Origin: CAZCFB01 sp964511535
GTDB lineage: Bacteria > Myxococcota_A > Polyangia > GCA-2747355 > CAZCFB01
NCBI GenBank assembly: GCA_964511535.1
Contig: CAZEFW010000042.1
Span: 1 to 55,724, forward strand
Length of the DNA: 55,724 bases
Reading direction: 5' to 3'
Below the pieces are notes generated by a model. That model was not told the DNA's origin and did no database searches. It was given only the letters and a program-made list of their open reading frames with translations. Positions 47,194 to 55,724 of the stretch are shown one piece after another. The translations under genes and the position numbers were made by a program. Position 1 is the first letter of the stretch; each line of letters begins with the position of its first letter.

Positions 47194-49537
47194 TTGAGCA
47201 AGGATCCCAAAAAACCGAAAGCAAAACCCTTCAGGCGGCCTGCCAACATCCCGCCGCGGGTACGCAAAACCGGTCGGGAGACTATCCGCCCCGGATCGAG
47301 CCCATTTCCCTCCCACAGCGCCTCGGAGATGCTGGCCGATCTCACCATCCCGGACATGCAGATCGACCCGGAGAAGCTCCATCCCATGCGCGTTCCCACC
47401 TCGGATGATGACGAGGGTACGAGGGGCCTGGAGCAGCGGACCTTCATCGACGGCGGTATGCCCACCGTCGAGGGCTGGGACGTGGATTCGGAGGAGCCGC
47501 CACCAGAGGAGCCGGTACCAGAGGAGCCGGCACCAGAGGAGCCGGCACCAGAGGAGCCGCCTCAGGAGGAGCCGCCCCAGGAGGAGCCGCCCCAGGAGGA
47601 GCCGCCCCAGGAGGAGCNNNNNNNNNNNNNNNNNNNNNNNNNNNNNNNNNNNNNNNNNNNNNNNNNNNNNNNNNNNNNNNNNNNNNNNNNNNNNNNNNNN
47701 NNNNNNNNNNNNNNNNNAGGAGCCGCCCCAGGAGGAGCCGCCCCAGGAGGAGCCGCCCCAGGAGGAGCCGCCCCAGGAGGAGCCGCCGCCGCCGCCCTAC
47801 GACGCCCTGTTCGAGCCCGAGGAGGACAGCGAGACTCGACCGACCCAGGACTACCCCGTGCTGTTGGAGAAGGTTCGAGAGTCCACCGGGCCCCAGGAGG
47901 GTCGCGCTAACCCCAAGGCTCCTGACGGCCGGGTGATGGTGCTCACGGCCGAGATGAAGAAGGTGGACCTCTCCCTCACCGAGGAGGATCTGCCCGACGA
48001 TCACATGACCACCGCCGACATGCTCGAGGCCATGGAGGACCTCGACGAGGTGGAGGAGCTCGACCTGGACGAGGTGGAGGAGATCGCAGATGACGGGCCG
48101 GCCCGGGAGAGCTTCGCCGCCGAGGAGCGCACCGAGGAGGACCCGCCAAATGATGAGCCGCCGGAGATCCCCGAAGACGCCGGCGAAGATGACCCGACCC
48201 CGGCCCTCCTGGACCCGGACGAGGGCCCCGAGACCAACGAGCGGCCCGCCCTGGCCAGCCGTCGCGCAGAGGTAGTCCTGCGGGGGACGGTGTCCAGGTC
48301 CCCCCGGCAGGAGGAGCCCACGGACGAGGCCGTGACCAACGAGCACCCCGACAAGCGGGTGGAGGTGGTCCGCGGCAGGCCCACCGCAGGGGCGCCTCCA
48401 GTGCCTCAGGCGCCTCTGGAGGAGGAGGTGACCAACGAGCGGCACCGGGTGAAGGAGCAGGAGGAGCCGCCTGCCGCTGCCGCCGTGGCCGACGACGAGC
48501 CCACCCCCGCCAGGATCGACCCGGCCGAAGAGGCCGTGACCGGAGAGCGGCCGCTGGTGGTGGAGCCGAAGGAGCGCCTCAAGAAGGTGCGCTCCGAGCC
48601 GACCATGGCATGGAGGCCGCAGATGCCTCAGCCGCCCGCCCCGGCCGCCATGCAGCAGCCGCCGTCGCCCGACGTGGATGAGCTGGACCTGCCGGACGAT
48701 GAGCAGACCCGCGAGTACGAGAGCCCCTGGGCAAGCCGGGAGGAGCGCGGGATGGTGTCCGATGCAGAGGCGGAGGAACGCACCAACCGGGTGCCCAGGT
48801 TCGAAGCCGAGCGGAGGACACCGTCAGGGGTCACGCCGCCGCTGCTGGACGCGCACAGCAACCTGCAGGTGCTCAAGGTCGATTCGGTCAAGCCGGACTC
48901 CCGCCTCGTGCTGCTCACCGCGCCGGGCAGCACCGCGGCGGAGCAGTACCGGGTGCTGGCGCTCAAGCTGAAGGAGAACGTCAACGTCAGGGTGATCGGC
49001 GTCATGGGCCCCAACGCGGAGGTGGAGCCCGAGGTGGTGGGCGCGAACCTGGCGCTGGCCCTGTCCGAGGGGAGCCGCTCCAAGGTCTGCCTGGTTGACG
49101 GGAACCTGCGCAAGAGCCCGATCTACCGCCTGTTCGGCCTCCAGGCCACGGTCTCCCTGGGCAAGCAGCTGCGCGAGCGCGAGCAGGGGCGCGGCCTCGA
49201 CCGGCCCTGGCGGGTGCTCAGCGTGGGCCCTTCCATGCACCTGCTCCCCTGCAGGGGCACCGATCCAAACCCGGCCGAGCTGCTCAATAGCGAGGCGGTG
49301 TGGGACCTGATGGAGGAGCTGCGGCGTGAGTTCGACTACCTCGTCATTACCACCCCGCCCCTGCTGGAGGCCGCTGACGGCGTCATCCTGCAGGAGCACT
49401 CCGACGGGGTGATCCTGGCCGCCAAGGCCGGCGTGACCCGCCAGGACTCGGTGCGCACCTGCATCCAGAATCTGGGCGAGGGCAAGGTGCTCGGCTCGGT
49501 GCTGGTGAACGTGAAGAAGCTTCCGGCGGTGAAGTAG
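47194..49537 (+). CDS. Acidic repeat protein with degenerate BY-kinase/MinD-like C-terminus (split by assembly gap)
   Basis: The gene starts at TTG 47194 (GAGGG site upstream) and reads through acidic sequence into EEPPQ repeats (15-bp unit), then the N gap, then resumes in a shifted frame at 47718 and ends at 49537. The shift is an artefact of the 100-N filler. After the repeats comes a long acidic region with recurring TNERP-like elements, then a CpsD/BY-kinase-like fold: VRVIGVMGPNAEVEPEVVGA, NLALALSEG, VCLVDGNLRKSPIYRLFGL, FDYLVITTPP. Walker A is lost (GEGKT reads EVEPE; Lys is Pro), and Walker B Asp is Thr in ITTPP. No Tyr-rich tail is present. A pseudo-ATPase that regulates polysaccharide export is inferred. 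Confidence 0.7.
47618..47717. other. Assembly gap (100 N) inside the EEPPQ repeat
   Basis: Exactly 100 N, so a placeholder. The repeat phase before (unit boundary 47611) and after (47732) the gap differs by one base, so if the 15-bp repeat is regular, the true gap length is 9 plus a multiple of 15 bases. The repeat is what broke the assembly. Confidence 0.95.
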
Positions 49538-49555
49538 CGTCGCTGCGGGCCGGCG

Positions 49556-51886
49556 CTAGAAGCCGGGGAAGGCGAGGAACGCAGCGTCCAGCTTGTTGGA
49601 CTGCAGCCGGTCGTCCTTGCCGCAATGGACCCGCTCGTAGAGGGCCACCAGGCGGAGGATCTTCTTGCCGTAGCGACGGGACTCGGAGAACGGGATCTCC
49701 TCGACGAACTCGTCCAGATCAGCGCCGCCGCCCCGCCGTCGCAGCCACTTGGCCACGTTGTGCGGCCCGCCGTTGTACGCGGCGGCCACCAGCGGCAGCT
49801 GCTCCTTGAACTTGTCCAGCACGGCGCGCAGGTACCAGCCCGCCATGCGCAGGTTCAGCTCCGGGGAGTAGAGCTGCTGGTGGTAGAAGCCCGGCACGTC
49901 CATGGCGCGTTGCAGCCGCCGGCCCGTGCTCGGCATGATCTGCATCAGGCCGGTGGCGCCCACCCGCGACACGGCGTCCGGGCGGTAGGTGCTCTCGGTG
50001 CGCATGATGGCCCAGAGCAGGTTCGGGTCCAGGCGGTGGGCCCTGGCCGTGGCCCGCACCAGCGGCTCGTAGGCCCGGGGGTAGAGCTGCAGGATGGTCC
50101 GGCGCTTGCCCTGGGTGCGCAGCTTCCAGCTGTAGTAGAAGATCTGCGCCTCTGCCAGCAGGTCGGCCAGGCGGGGGCGCAGCTCGTCGCGTTTCCTGTA
50201 GATCTTGCGCGTCTGCTTGTCCCAGCGACGCCGAGGGGCCGGGCCGCCTGCGTGGACCCGCTCCACCTCTTCGCGCGGGTGCCAGTGGCGCCCCTTGCCG
50301 CGGGACTCGGCCATGCCGAACGCCAGGGTGGCCAGGGTCATCTCGCGGCGCGCCTCCCGCTTCATCCCCATCATCCAGAGGGTCTCTGCCCGGCGCAGCG
50401 ACGGGAACAGGTCGCCGTGGTCCTTGACCAGGCTGGACAACATGGCGGGGACCTTCGAGGGCGGCGGCGGCCCCTCGGGCGCGGTGTTGGGCTGGCACTT
50501 GCCTCCCGGCTCGAGCACGCCCTCGACGCCCAGCTCGGACAGGCGGCTCCTGGCCAGGGTGCCGTAGTAGCTGCGCAGGTGGTTCTCGCGAACCTCGTTG
50601 TACAGCGCGATGGCGCGGTCCTTGCGGCCGGCGCGCTGGTGAGCCCTGGCTTGCCAGTAGAGCGCCACGGCCCGCAGCGAGCGGCTGCGCTTCTTGGTCC
50701 ACGGCTCGAGCTCCTTGATCGCCCGCTCGAGGTCGCCCGACCGATAGGCCAGCCAGGCCCGGGTGCGGCGCAGCTTGATCGGTCGCTCCTTGGCCAGCGG
50801 GCCGTCCAGCAGCTTCAGCGCGGCGGCGTACTCGCCGTGGCGGACCAGCACCCGGAAGGCGCGGCGGACGTCGGCCAGGCGCTTGCGGTGCACCCTGCCC
50901 TTGCGGTCCAGGGCGTCCTTCATCAGCCCCTCCGCGGCCTGGCGAGCCTGGCCCACCCCTGCCATGGCGTCCGCCTCGACCCAGCGCAGCTGCTGCAGCC
51001 GCCCGGGGGAGTCTGTCTTGGGGATCAGCGCCTGCGCGATGGGCAGGGCCTTGTCCGGCCGGTCCCACTTCATGTATGCCCGCACCAGCTCCCGGTCGAT
51101 CTCGTACACCTTGCTGCGAGAGCGCTCGTGGCGCTCGCGAAGCTGCATCAGCTCCGCCTCGGCCATGGTCAGGATCTTGGCCCGGCGCAGGCGCTTGGCC
51201 CGATCCAGCTCGCCTGGCCAGGCGATGCGCTCCACCTTGACGCCCGCGTCACGGATGCCCTGCAGCTGACGACTCGCCGCGGCCGCCGCAGGCGTGGCGG
51301 GGTTCTCCAGCCAGATGGTCTGCAGCATCGCCGCGGCCTCTTTCGGACGGCGGGACTGGGTCAAGGAGCGAGCCATGCGCAGCTGGATGGCGAGCCGCTG
51401 CGGGTGCTCGGGGTAGAGCTTCAGGATCCCCTGGTACAGCGTGACCGCGAAGCGATGGTCGCCGAAGGCAGCGATGGCCTCGGCTCGCTTGAGCCGGGCG
51501 CGGTCCACCCAGCGGCTGCCGCGCCACCGCTCGGCCCTGCGGAAGCTCCGGGCCGCTGCCCTGGGCTCGCCGGCGGCCAGGCGGGCCTCGCCCATCATGA
51601 AGTGCGCGAGGTCGCCCAGGTGCTTGAGGGCCCTGGCCCGATGCAGCCCGTCCAGCAGCTTGATCGCCTCCAGGGGAGCGCCACCCTCGTCGAGCAAGAT
51701 CCGGGCGCGCAGCATCCGGGCCAGGGGATCATCCGGCGCGGCTGGCAACAGCTCGAGCGCGCGGGCGCTGACACCCTGCGCGTGGGCCTGCACGGCCTCT
51801 TCGAGCCCGTCCGCCCGGACATTCCCGGCGGAGAAGGTGGTGAACATGATGGTGAACAAGAAAAGCTGCGCCCGACCCATGATCAT
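49556..51886 (-). CDS. Soluble lytic transglycosylase (Slt70-like)
   Basis: A 776-residue periplasmic enzyme. A signal peptide (AQLFLFTIMFTTFSAG) precedes a long superhelix of alpha-helical repeats (about 60-560) and a C-terminal SLT domain: LLWAIMRTESTYRPDAVS with the catalytic Glu near 631, GATGLMQIMPSTGRRL, YNGGPHNVAKWLR. It cleaves peptidoglycan between MurNAc and GlcNAc, forming 1,6-anhydro products, during wall turnover or assembly of envelope machines. ATG 51886 (MIMGRA) is chosen; MGRA six bases later is equally possible. Longer than E. coli Slt70 by about 130 residues, mostly in the helical part. Confidence 0.92.
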   Translation of the reverse strand: MIMGRAQLFLFTIMFTTFSAGNVRADGLEEAVQAHAQGVSARALELLPAAPDDPLARMLRARILLDEGGAPLEAIKLLDGLHRARALKHLGDLAHFMMGEARLAAGEPRAAARSFRRAERWRGSRWVDRARLKRAEAIAAFGDHRFAVTLYQGILKLYPEHPQRLAIQLRMARSLTQSRRPKEAAAMLQTIWLENPATPAAAAASRQLQGIRDAGVKVERIAWPGELDRAKRLRRAKILTMAEAELMQLRERHERSRSKVYEIDRELVRAYMKWDRPDKALPIAQALIPKTDSPGRLQQLRWVEADAMAGVGQARQAAEGLMKDALDRKGRVHRKRLADVRRAFRVLVRHGEYAAALKLLDGPLAKERPIKLRRTRAWLAYRSGDLERAIKELEPWTKKRSRSLRAVALYWQARAHQRAGRKDRAIALYNEVRENHLRSYYGTLARSRLSELGVEGVLEPGGKCQPNTAPEGPPPPSKVPAMLSSLVKDHGDLFPSLRRAETLWMMGMKREARREMTLATLAFGMAESRGKGRHWHPREEVERVHAGGPAPRRRWDKQTRKIYRKRDELRPRLADLLAEAQIFYYSWKLRTQGKRRTILQLYPRAYEPLVRATARAHRLDPNLLWAIMRTESTYRPDAVSRVGATGLMQIMPSTGRRLQRAMDVPGFYHQQLYSPELNLRMAGWYLRAVLDKFKEQLPLVAAAYNGGPHNVAKWLRRRGGGADLDEFVEEIPFSESRRYGKKILRLVALYERVHCGKDDRLQSNKLDAAFLAFPGF

Positions 51887-51997
51887 AGTGTGACGCACCG
51901 GACGCACTGTTGGAAATTTCTTGTCGCCATTCACGCTATTAATAACGCGAGAGGAGGACGTTTTGTTCTGCGCGGCAGTCCAGGGTGGTGGTCAGGG

Positions 51998-53263
51998 CTA
52001 CGGAGTGGAGAGCTCGGCCACCGGCACCACGGGCGCCTTCCAGTCGCTGGGGCTGCCGGTCTTGCCGCCCGCCACCAGCATCCGCCCCGACTTGAGCAGC
52101 GTCACGGTGTGATCGAAACGCCCGTGCTTGAGCGAGGGACCGGTCTTCCAGTAGTTCCCCTTGGGGTCGAAGATCACCACCTTCTTTTCGTCAGCGAAGC
52201 TGCCGCCGATCACCACGATCTTGCCGTCGTTCAGCTTCACCATGGCGTGGTGGCTCGGGGGCTTTCCCTGGTGATTGATCTTGGACGCCTGGTCCTTGGT
52301 CGGGTCGTACAGCTCATCGCCGCTTGGCGTGCACTGGAAGCCGCAGTACCCGCCCACCAGCATCACCTTACCGCTGTCGAGCAGGGCGGCCGTGTGTCCG
52401 GCCCGCTTGTCCCCCATCTTCGCCTTGCTCAACGAGAGGGTGCCGTTATTTGCGTCGTACACCTCGAAGCTGTCGAGCTGGGTGTACTTCGTGCGGTCAG
52501 TGCCGGAGCCGCCGTAGCCCCCGGCGATGAGCACCTTGCCGTTGTTCATCAGGGTCATGGTGTGAGCCGACCTGCGCTTCTTGAGGCTGGTCGCCGGGGT
52601 GAGCCAGCTGTTGGACTTCGGCTCGAAGATCACCATGGTGTCCAGGGTGGTGGCGTTGCTGTAGCCGCCGGAGACCAGCACGTTGCCGTTGGGGAGCCGC
52701 ACTGCCGCCAGGCCGCTGCGCTTGGTGGGCATGTCCGGGGTCTTGCTCCACTTTTTGGTGGACGGGTTGAAGATCTCAGCCGACGCCAGGGGCTTGTAGC
52801 TGGAGCCGTCCCGCCCGCCGATCACCATCACCCGGCCGTCCTTGAGCAGGAGGCTGTGGTGAAAGCCCCGGGGCTGGTTCATGTCGGCGACCGCGTTGAA
52901 CTTTCCCTGGGTCGGGTTGTAGATCCACGCCTTGGCGCTGCCCTTGGCCCCCGTCTCGTAGATCAGCCCGCCGGCCAGGAGCACCCGGCCGTCCTTGAGC
53001 AGGGTGGCGCTGTGGGCCCCGGCCCCGGTCCACTTGGCCGGGAGGTCCTTCCACCCCTTGAACCCGGGGTTCGGCGGGCCGCTGTCCGGCTTTGGCTTCT
53101 TTCCGTCCGGCTTCGCCGCCTTGCCGTCCAGCTTCGCCCCCTTGCCGTCCGGCTTCGCCACCCCCTGGTCCTGTCCATTGGCTGCCGCGCCGTCGTCGGA
53201 GCAGGCCGCCGCCAGCAGGGCGGCCAGCGCGAGGGCAGCGGCGAAAGTGCTGGTTCGTTTCAT
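51998..53263 (-). CDS. Kelch-repeat lipoprotein
   Basis: A 421-residue protein. A lipoprotein signal (LALAALLAAAC) precedes a short Lys/Asp/Gly spacer with DGK repeats (KPDGKGAKLDGKAAKPDGKK), then about six Kelch repeats (HSATLLKDGRVLLAGG, HSLLLKDGRVMVIGG, AAVRLPNGNVLVSGG, HTMTLMNNGKVLIAGG and so on), which should close as a beta-propeller. Surface-anchored with a likely binding role; such proteins are abundant in Myxococcota. Codon use is normal. No partner can be inferred from neighbours. Confidence 0.88.
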   Translation of the reverse strand: MKRTSTFAAALALAALLAAACSDDGAAANGQDQGVAKPDGKGAKLDGKAAKPDGKKPKPDSGPPNPGFKGWKDLPAKWTGAGAHSATLLKDGRVLLAGGLIYETGAKGSAKAWIYNPTQGKFNAVADMNQPRGFHHSLLLKDGRVMVIGGRDGSSYKPLASAEIFNPSTKKWSKTPDMPTKRSGLAAVRLPNGNVLVSGGYSNATTLDTMVIFEPKSNSWLTPATSLKKRRSAHTMTLMNNGKVLIAGGYGGSGTDRTKYTQLDSFEVYDANNGTLSLSKAKMGDKRAGHTAALLDSGKVMLVGGYCGFQCTPSGDELYDPTKDQASKINHQGKPPSHHAMVKLNDGKIVVIGGSFADEKKVVIFDPKGNYWKTGPSLKHGRFDHTVTLLKSGRMLVAGGKTGSPSDWKAPVVPVAELSTP

Positions 53264-53339
53264 CTCCCTGGACTCTCCTCTGTTCACCTGGGCGAAGGCT
53301 ATCATACCTCTACAAGCGGCAATGTGGCAGACTGTGCCC

Positions 53340-54398
53340 ATGAGCGGACCATCCAAAGAGCTTGTCGCGTTGACCCACACCGTCGCCGGAGCCGGGTGAG
53401 CGTCCAAGCTGGGGCCAGGGGACCTGGCCCGCGCGCTCTGCGGCCTCGAGCTGCCCCATGATCCCAGGCTCCTGGTGGGCCTGGAGTTCGGCGATGACGC
53501 CGGCGTCTACCGCATATCGGACGACCTGGCGCTGGTGCAGACGGTGGACTTCTTCACCCCCATCGTCGACGACCCGTTCACCTTTGGCCAGATAGCAGCG
53601 GCCAACGCGCTGTCCGATGTATGGGCCATGGGCGGCACCCCGCTCACCGCGCTGAACCTGGTGGCGTTCCCCATCAAGAAGCTCCCGGTGGAGGTGTTGC
53701 GGGATATCCTCCGCGGCGGCCTGGACAAGATGACCGAGGCGGGGGTCACGTTGGCGGGCGGGCACAGCATCGACGACAAGGAGATCAAGTACGGCCTCGC
53801 GGTCACGGGCACGGTCCACCCGGACGCCATCACGCCCAACCGCGGCGCGGCCGTGGGAGATTCGCTGGTGCTGACCAAGCCCCTGGGGACCGGGGTGGTG
53901 AACACCGCGCAGAAGCGGGGCAAGGCAGACGCCGAGACCGTGAACCAGGCTGTGGCCGCCATGGCCACCCTCAACGGCGCGGCCGCGCGGGTGCTGCAGG
54001 AGTCCCCTGCCACGGTGCACGCGTGCACCGACATCACCGGCTTCGGGCTGGTGGGACACTGCCTCGAGATGGTGGAGAACGCGGACGTGGGACTGGAGAT
54101 CCGCCTGCAGGATGTACCCCTGCTGCCGGGCGCCCTGGCTTACGCCGAGGCCGGGCTGAAGCCTGGCGGGTTGAAGCGCAACCGCGAATACCGCGCCCCG
54201 CTCACCGACATCGCGCCGAAAATGCCCGAGGCGCTGGTGGAGCTGATGTTCGATCCCCAGACCTCGGGGGGATTGCTGGCGGCGGTACCCCGGGGGCAGG
54301 CGGACGGTCTGCTTGCGGCCCTGGCCGAGGCTGGCCAGCCGTCCGCGGTCATCGGAGAGGTCACGCAGGACAACCCCGGCCGGGCCCGGCTCTGCTGA
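53340..54398 (+). CDS. selD: Selenide, water dikinase with selenocysteine (SelD, UGA-coded Sec20)
   Basis: A 352-residue SelD that makes selenophosphate from selenide and ATP. The gene starts at ATG 53340 and contains an in-frame TGA at 53397-53399 (residue 20). The context VAGAG-U-ASKLGPGDLARAL aligns with the nucleophilic Cys/Sec of SelD, followed by the usual Lys. A hairpin suited to a bacterial SECIS follows at 53412. Downstream: GLEFGDDAGVY, VQTVDFFTP, ANALSDVWAMGG, LAGGHSIDD, FDPQTSGGLL, all standard ATP/metal motifs. A caller that treats TGA as stop would begin at 53475 and lose the N-terminus. The organism must therefore have SelA, SelB and SelC. Confidence 0.93.
53412..53430 (+). promoter_or_regulatory. 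Candidate bacterial SECIS hairpin in selD
   Basis: GGGCCAGG-GGA-CCTGGCCC is a perfect 8-bp stem starting 13 bases after the UGA, within the distance used by SelB-dependent bacterial SECIS elements. Its apical loop begins with G residues, as SelB sites do. It also encodes the SelD sequence GPGDLA, so coding constrains it. Confidence 0.6.
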
Positions 54399-54471
54399 CG
54401 CCACCCCCGTAGGCTCTAAGGTGTGAAGAGTTCGCGGCCAGGTGACCGCCAGGTTGGGAGCTGGTTCTGCT

Positions 54472-54888
54472 CTACCAAATAATGGTGGCCACGATGGCCC
54501 ACACGCCCATACCGATGGCCACCAGGCCGAGCTTGCCCTGCCAGGGGGCCAGCTTGGTCACCAGCATGTCCATTTTCTCTACCGCCTGGGGCTGCTTGAT
54601 GAAGGTCTTGAGCACGCCCACCCCGAGCAGGAGCCCGAGCGAGAGCTGAAGCAGCGCCGTGGCGAGATATGTGATCCACAGGATCGGCCAGGAGCCAAGC
54701 ATCCCGAGACTCAGGATCATATGGATCACTCCCCAGACGCCCCAGAGAGCCGAGACGGCGCCGATCCACCCCTGGTACGGGGCGAGCTTGGCGATGAGCT
54801 CCTTGGCCTCAGGTTTCTTCGCTATGATCAAATTGGCAGCCCCAAGCACCCCCAACAGCGCCATCCAGATGCCAGAAACGAATCCCAT
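54472..54888 (-). CDS. Small integral membrane protein, four helices
   Basis: A 138-residue protein with helices at about 5-22, 41-62, 66-95 and 117-137 (WMALLGVLGAANLIIA, AVSALWGVWGVIHMILSL, LWITYLATALLQLSLGLLLG, GLVAIGMGVWAIVATIIW). Two similar halves each contain KLAPxQGxxG (KLAPYQGWIG, KLAPWQGKLG), suggesting an internal duplication. The family is not recognised. An AGGAGG ribosome site 7 bp before ATG 54888 supports the start. Confidence 0.75.
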   Translation of the reverse strand: MGFVSGIWMALLGVLGAANLIIAKKPEAKELIAKLAPYQGWIGAVSALWGVWGVIHMILSLGMLGSWPILWITYLATALLQLSLGLLLGVGVLKTFIKQPQAVEKMDMLVTKLAPWQGKLGLVAIGMGVWAIVATIIW

Positions 54889-54939
54889 ATTTTGTCCTCC
54901 TGAAAAGGGCCCGATCCGCCTCTCGCGCCAGATCAGGAC

Positions 54940-54965
54940 TGAACCGTTCCGGGTTTTCCGAAGGC
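54940..54965 (+). mobile_element. Left inverted repeat of an IS3-family element
   Basis: TGAACCGTTCCGGGTTTTCC starts with TG and matches the general form of IS3-family left ends (TGAACCG...CCGGGTTT). It lies 50 bp before the first transposase ORF. The right end is beyond the window. Confidence 0.7.
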
Positions 54966-54989
54966 TCCATAAGTTGAGAGGATGGAGTC

Positions 54990-55310
54990 ATGGGAAGACG
55001 AAGCAGGTACTCAGCAGAGGTCAAGGAGCGGGCAGTGCGGCTGGTCTGGGAGCAGACCGAGGCCCACGAGTCGGAGTGGGCGGCCATCTGCTCCATTTCC
55101 AAGAAGATTGGGTGCACGGCAGAGACGCTGCGCAAGTGGGTGCGTCAGGCCGAGCGTGACGCGGGCAAGCGGGCTGGGCTCAAAACGGACGAACGCCTAC
55201 GGCTCAAGGAGTTGGAGCGGGAGAATCGCGAGCTGAAGCGCACCAACGAGATTCTGCGCAAGGCAGCGGCTTTTTTCGCACAGGCGGAGCTCGACCGCCG
55301 ACAGAAGTGA
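54990..55310 (+). CDS. IS3-family transposase OrfA
   Basis: A 106-residue protein with the IS3 OrfA helix-turn-helix (YSAEVKERAVRLVWE, IGCTAETLRKWVRQ) and a leucine-zipper-like coiled coil (LKELERENRELKRTNEILRK). The end FFAQAELDRR is conserved in this subgroup. A T-TTT-TTC slippery heptamer near 55270-55276 could shift ribosomes into the -1 frame of OrfB to make the OrfAB transposase; the -1 frame is open from there through 55310. Confidence 0.92.
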   Translation: MGRRSRYSAEVKERAVRLVWEQTEAHESEWAAICSISKKIGCTAETLRKWVRQAERDAGKRAGLKTDERLRLKELERENRELKRTNEILRKAAAFFAQAELDRRQK

Positions 55311-55724
55311 TGGTGCGTTTTATCGATGAGCATCGGGCTGACTACGGGGTCGAGCCAATCTGCGCGGCGCTGCCGATTGCCCCGTCGACCTACTACGAGC
55401 ACCGTGCTCGCCAGCGGGACCCTGAGAGGCGGCCTGAGCGGGCCAAGCGCGACGAGAAGCTGCTGGTGCGTATCCAGCGCGTCTGGGACGAAAACAAGCA
55501 AGTCTACGGCGCGAAGAAGGTCTGGCGCCAGCTGCGCCGAGAGGGCATCGAGGTGGCCCGGTGCACCGTCGAGCGCCTGATGAAGCAGCTGGGCCTGCGA
55601 GGCGCGGTCCGGGGTAAGAAGGTCAAGACCACCTGGCCGGACAAGACAGCGGCCCGCCCGGACGACCTGGTGCAGCGCGACTTTTCAGCCAAGGCCCCCA
55701 ACCAGCTCTGGGTGGCGGACCTGA
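55310..55724 (+). CDS. IS3-family transposase OrfB, truncated by window end
   Basis: The start of OrfB, overlapping the OrfA stop (TGATG). The N-terminal helix (PICAALPIAPSTYYEHRARQ), a second HTH-like region (YGAKKVWRQLRREG, VERLMKQLGLRG) and the beginning of the RNase H-like catalytic domain (PNQLWVADL) are visible; the first catalytic Asp of DDE is in the VADL segment. The rest, with the other catalytic residues and the right end, is beyond the window. Confidence 0.9.
   Translation, partial: MVRFIDEHRADYGVEPICAALPIAPSTYYEHRARQRDPERRPERAKRDEKLLVRIQRVWDENKQVYGAKKVWRQLRREGIEVARCTVERLMKQLGLRGAVRGKKVKTTWPDKTAARPDDLVQRDFSAKAPNQLWVADL

Overview
The window is GC-rich (about two-thirds G+C by eye) and reads like one end of a draft scaffold from a Myxococcota-type (former Deltaproteobacteria) bacterium. 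The lineage call rests on a MopE-type Cys-rich repeat protein with a MYXO-CTERM-like sorting tail, a membrane Ser/Thr kinase beside an FHA-domain sigma-54 activator, a PEGA/TPR protein, many lipoproteins, a Kelch lipoprotein and a selenocysteine-containing SelD. The first 73 bases are almost pure C and there is a 100-N gap at 47618-47717; both are assembly features.

171-11230 is a tightly packed plus-strand surface-polysaccharide operon. It holds a Wzt-like ABC ATPase, an alkaline-phosphatase-superfamily enzyme, a glycosyltransferase with a long coiled-coil tail, a glycosyltransferase-radical SAM/SPASM fusion, a second radical SAM/SPASM enzyme and two sugar-nucleotide epimerases. It is followed (11397-14063) by a large protein that keeps the layout of two radical SAM enzymes but has lost their cluster cysteines. 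14082-15817 holds a Cys-rich secreted peptide, a lipoprotein, and a 60-residue Cys protein behind a consensus sigma-54 promoter. 16103-19818 is a signalling block (Ser/Thr kinase, TPR/PEGA protein, FHA sigma-54 activator). 19955-23300 has a collagen-like lipoprotein and a GH92 glycosidase.

23511-28925 carries a B12-type radical SAM-GT2 fusion, TyrS and a degenerate acyl-adenylating enzyme. 29236-39264 is all minus strand: a polysaccharide-deacetylase-like protein, three alkaline-phosphatase-superfamily proteins, a small ribbon-helix-helix-like protein, a membrane protein and an unknown protein, read from 39264 down to 30770, then a VWA/MopE protein. Two copies of a 168-bp palindrome-ended repeat (28922-29089 and 39297-39464) flank this minus-strand block.

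39526-47069 has GlyRS, an asparagine synthase, NYN, PilZ-like, LeuA-regulatory-domain-like, CofD/YvcK-like and LEA2-type genes. 47194-54888 has a degenerate BY-kinase-like protein with an EEPPQ repeat interrupted by the gap, a Slt lytic transglycosylase, a Kelch lipoprotein, SelD with an in-frame UGA, and a small membrane protein. The window ends inside an IS3-family insertion sequence.

Two themes stand out. Radical SAM domains are fused to glycosyltransferases in two different orders (SPASM type after a GT4, B12 type before a GT2), suggesting a surface glycan or glycoconjugate with radical-chemistry modification. Four proteins (11397, 27426, 38476, 47194) are intact but have lost the catalytic residues of their families, so they look like pseudoenzymes retained for binding or regulation. 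All functions are inferred from reading the sequence; no database search was possible.
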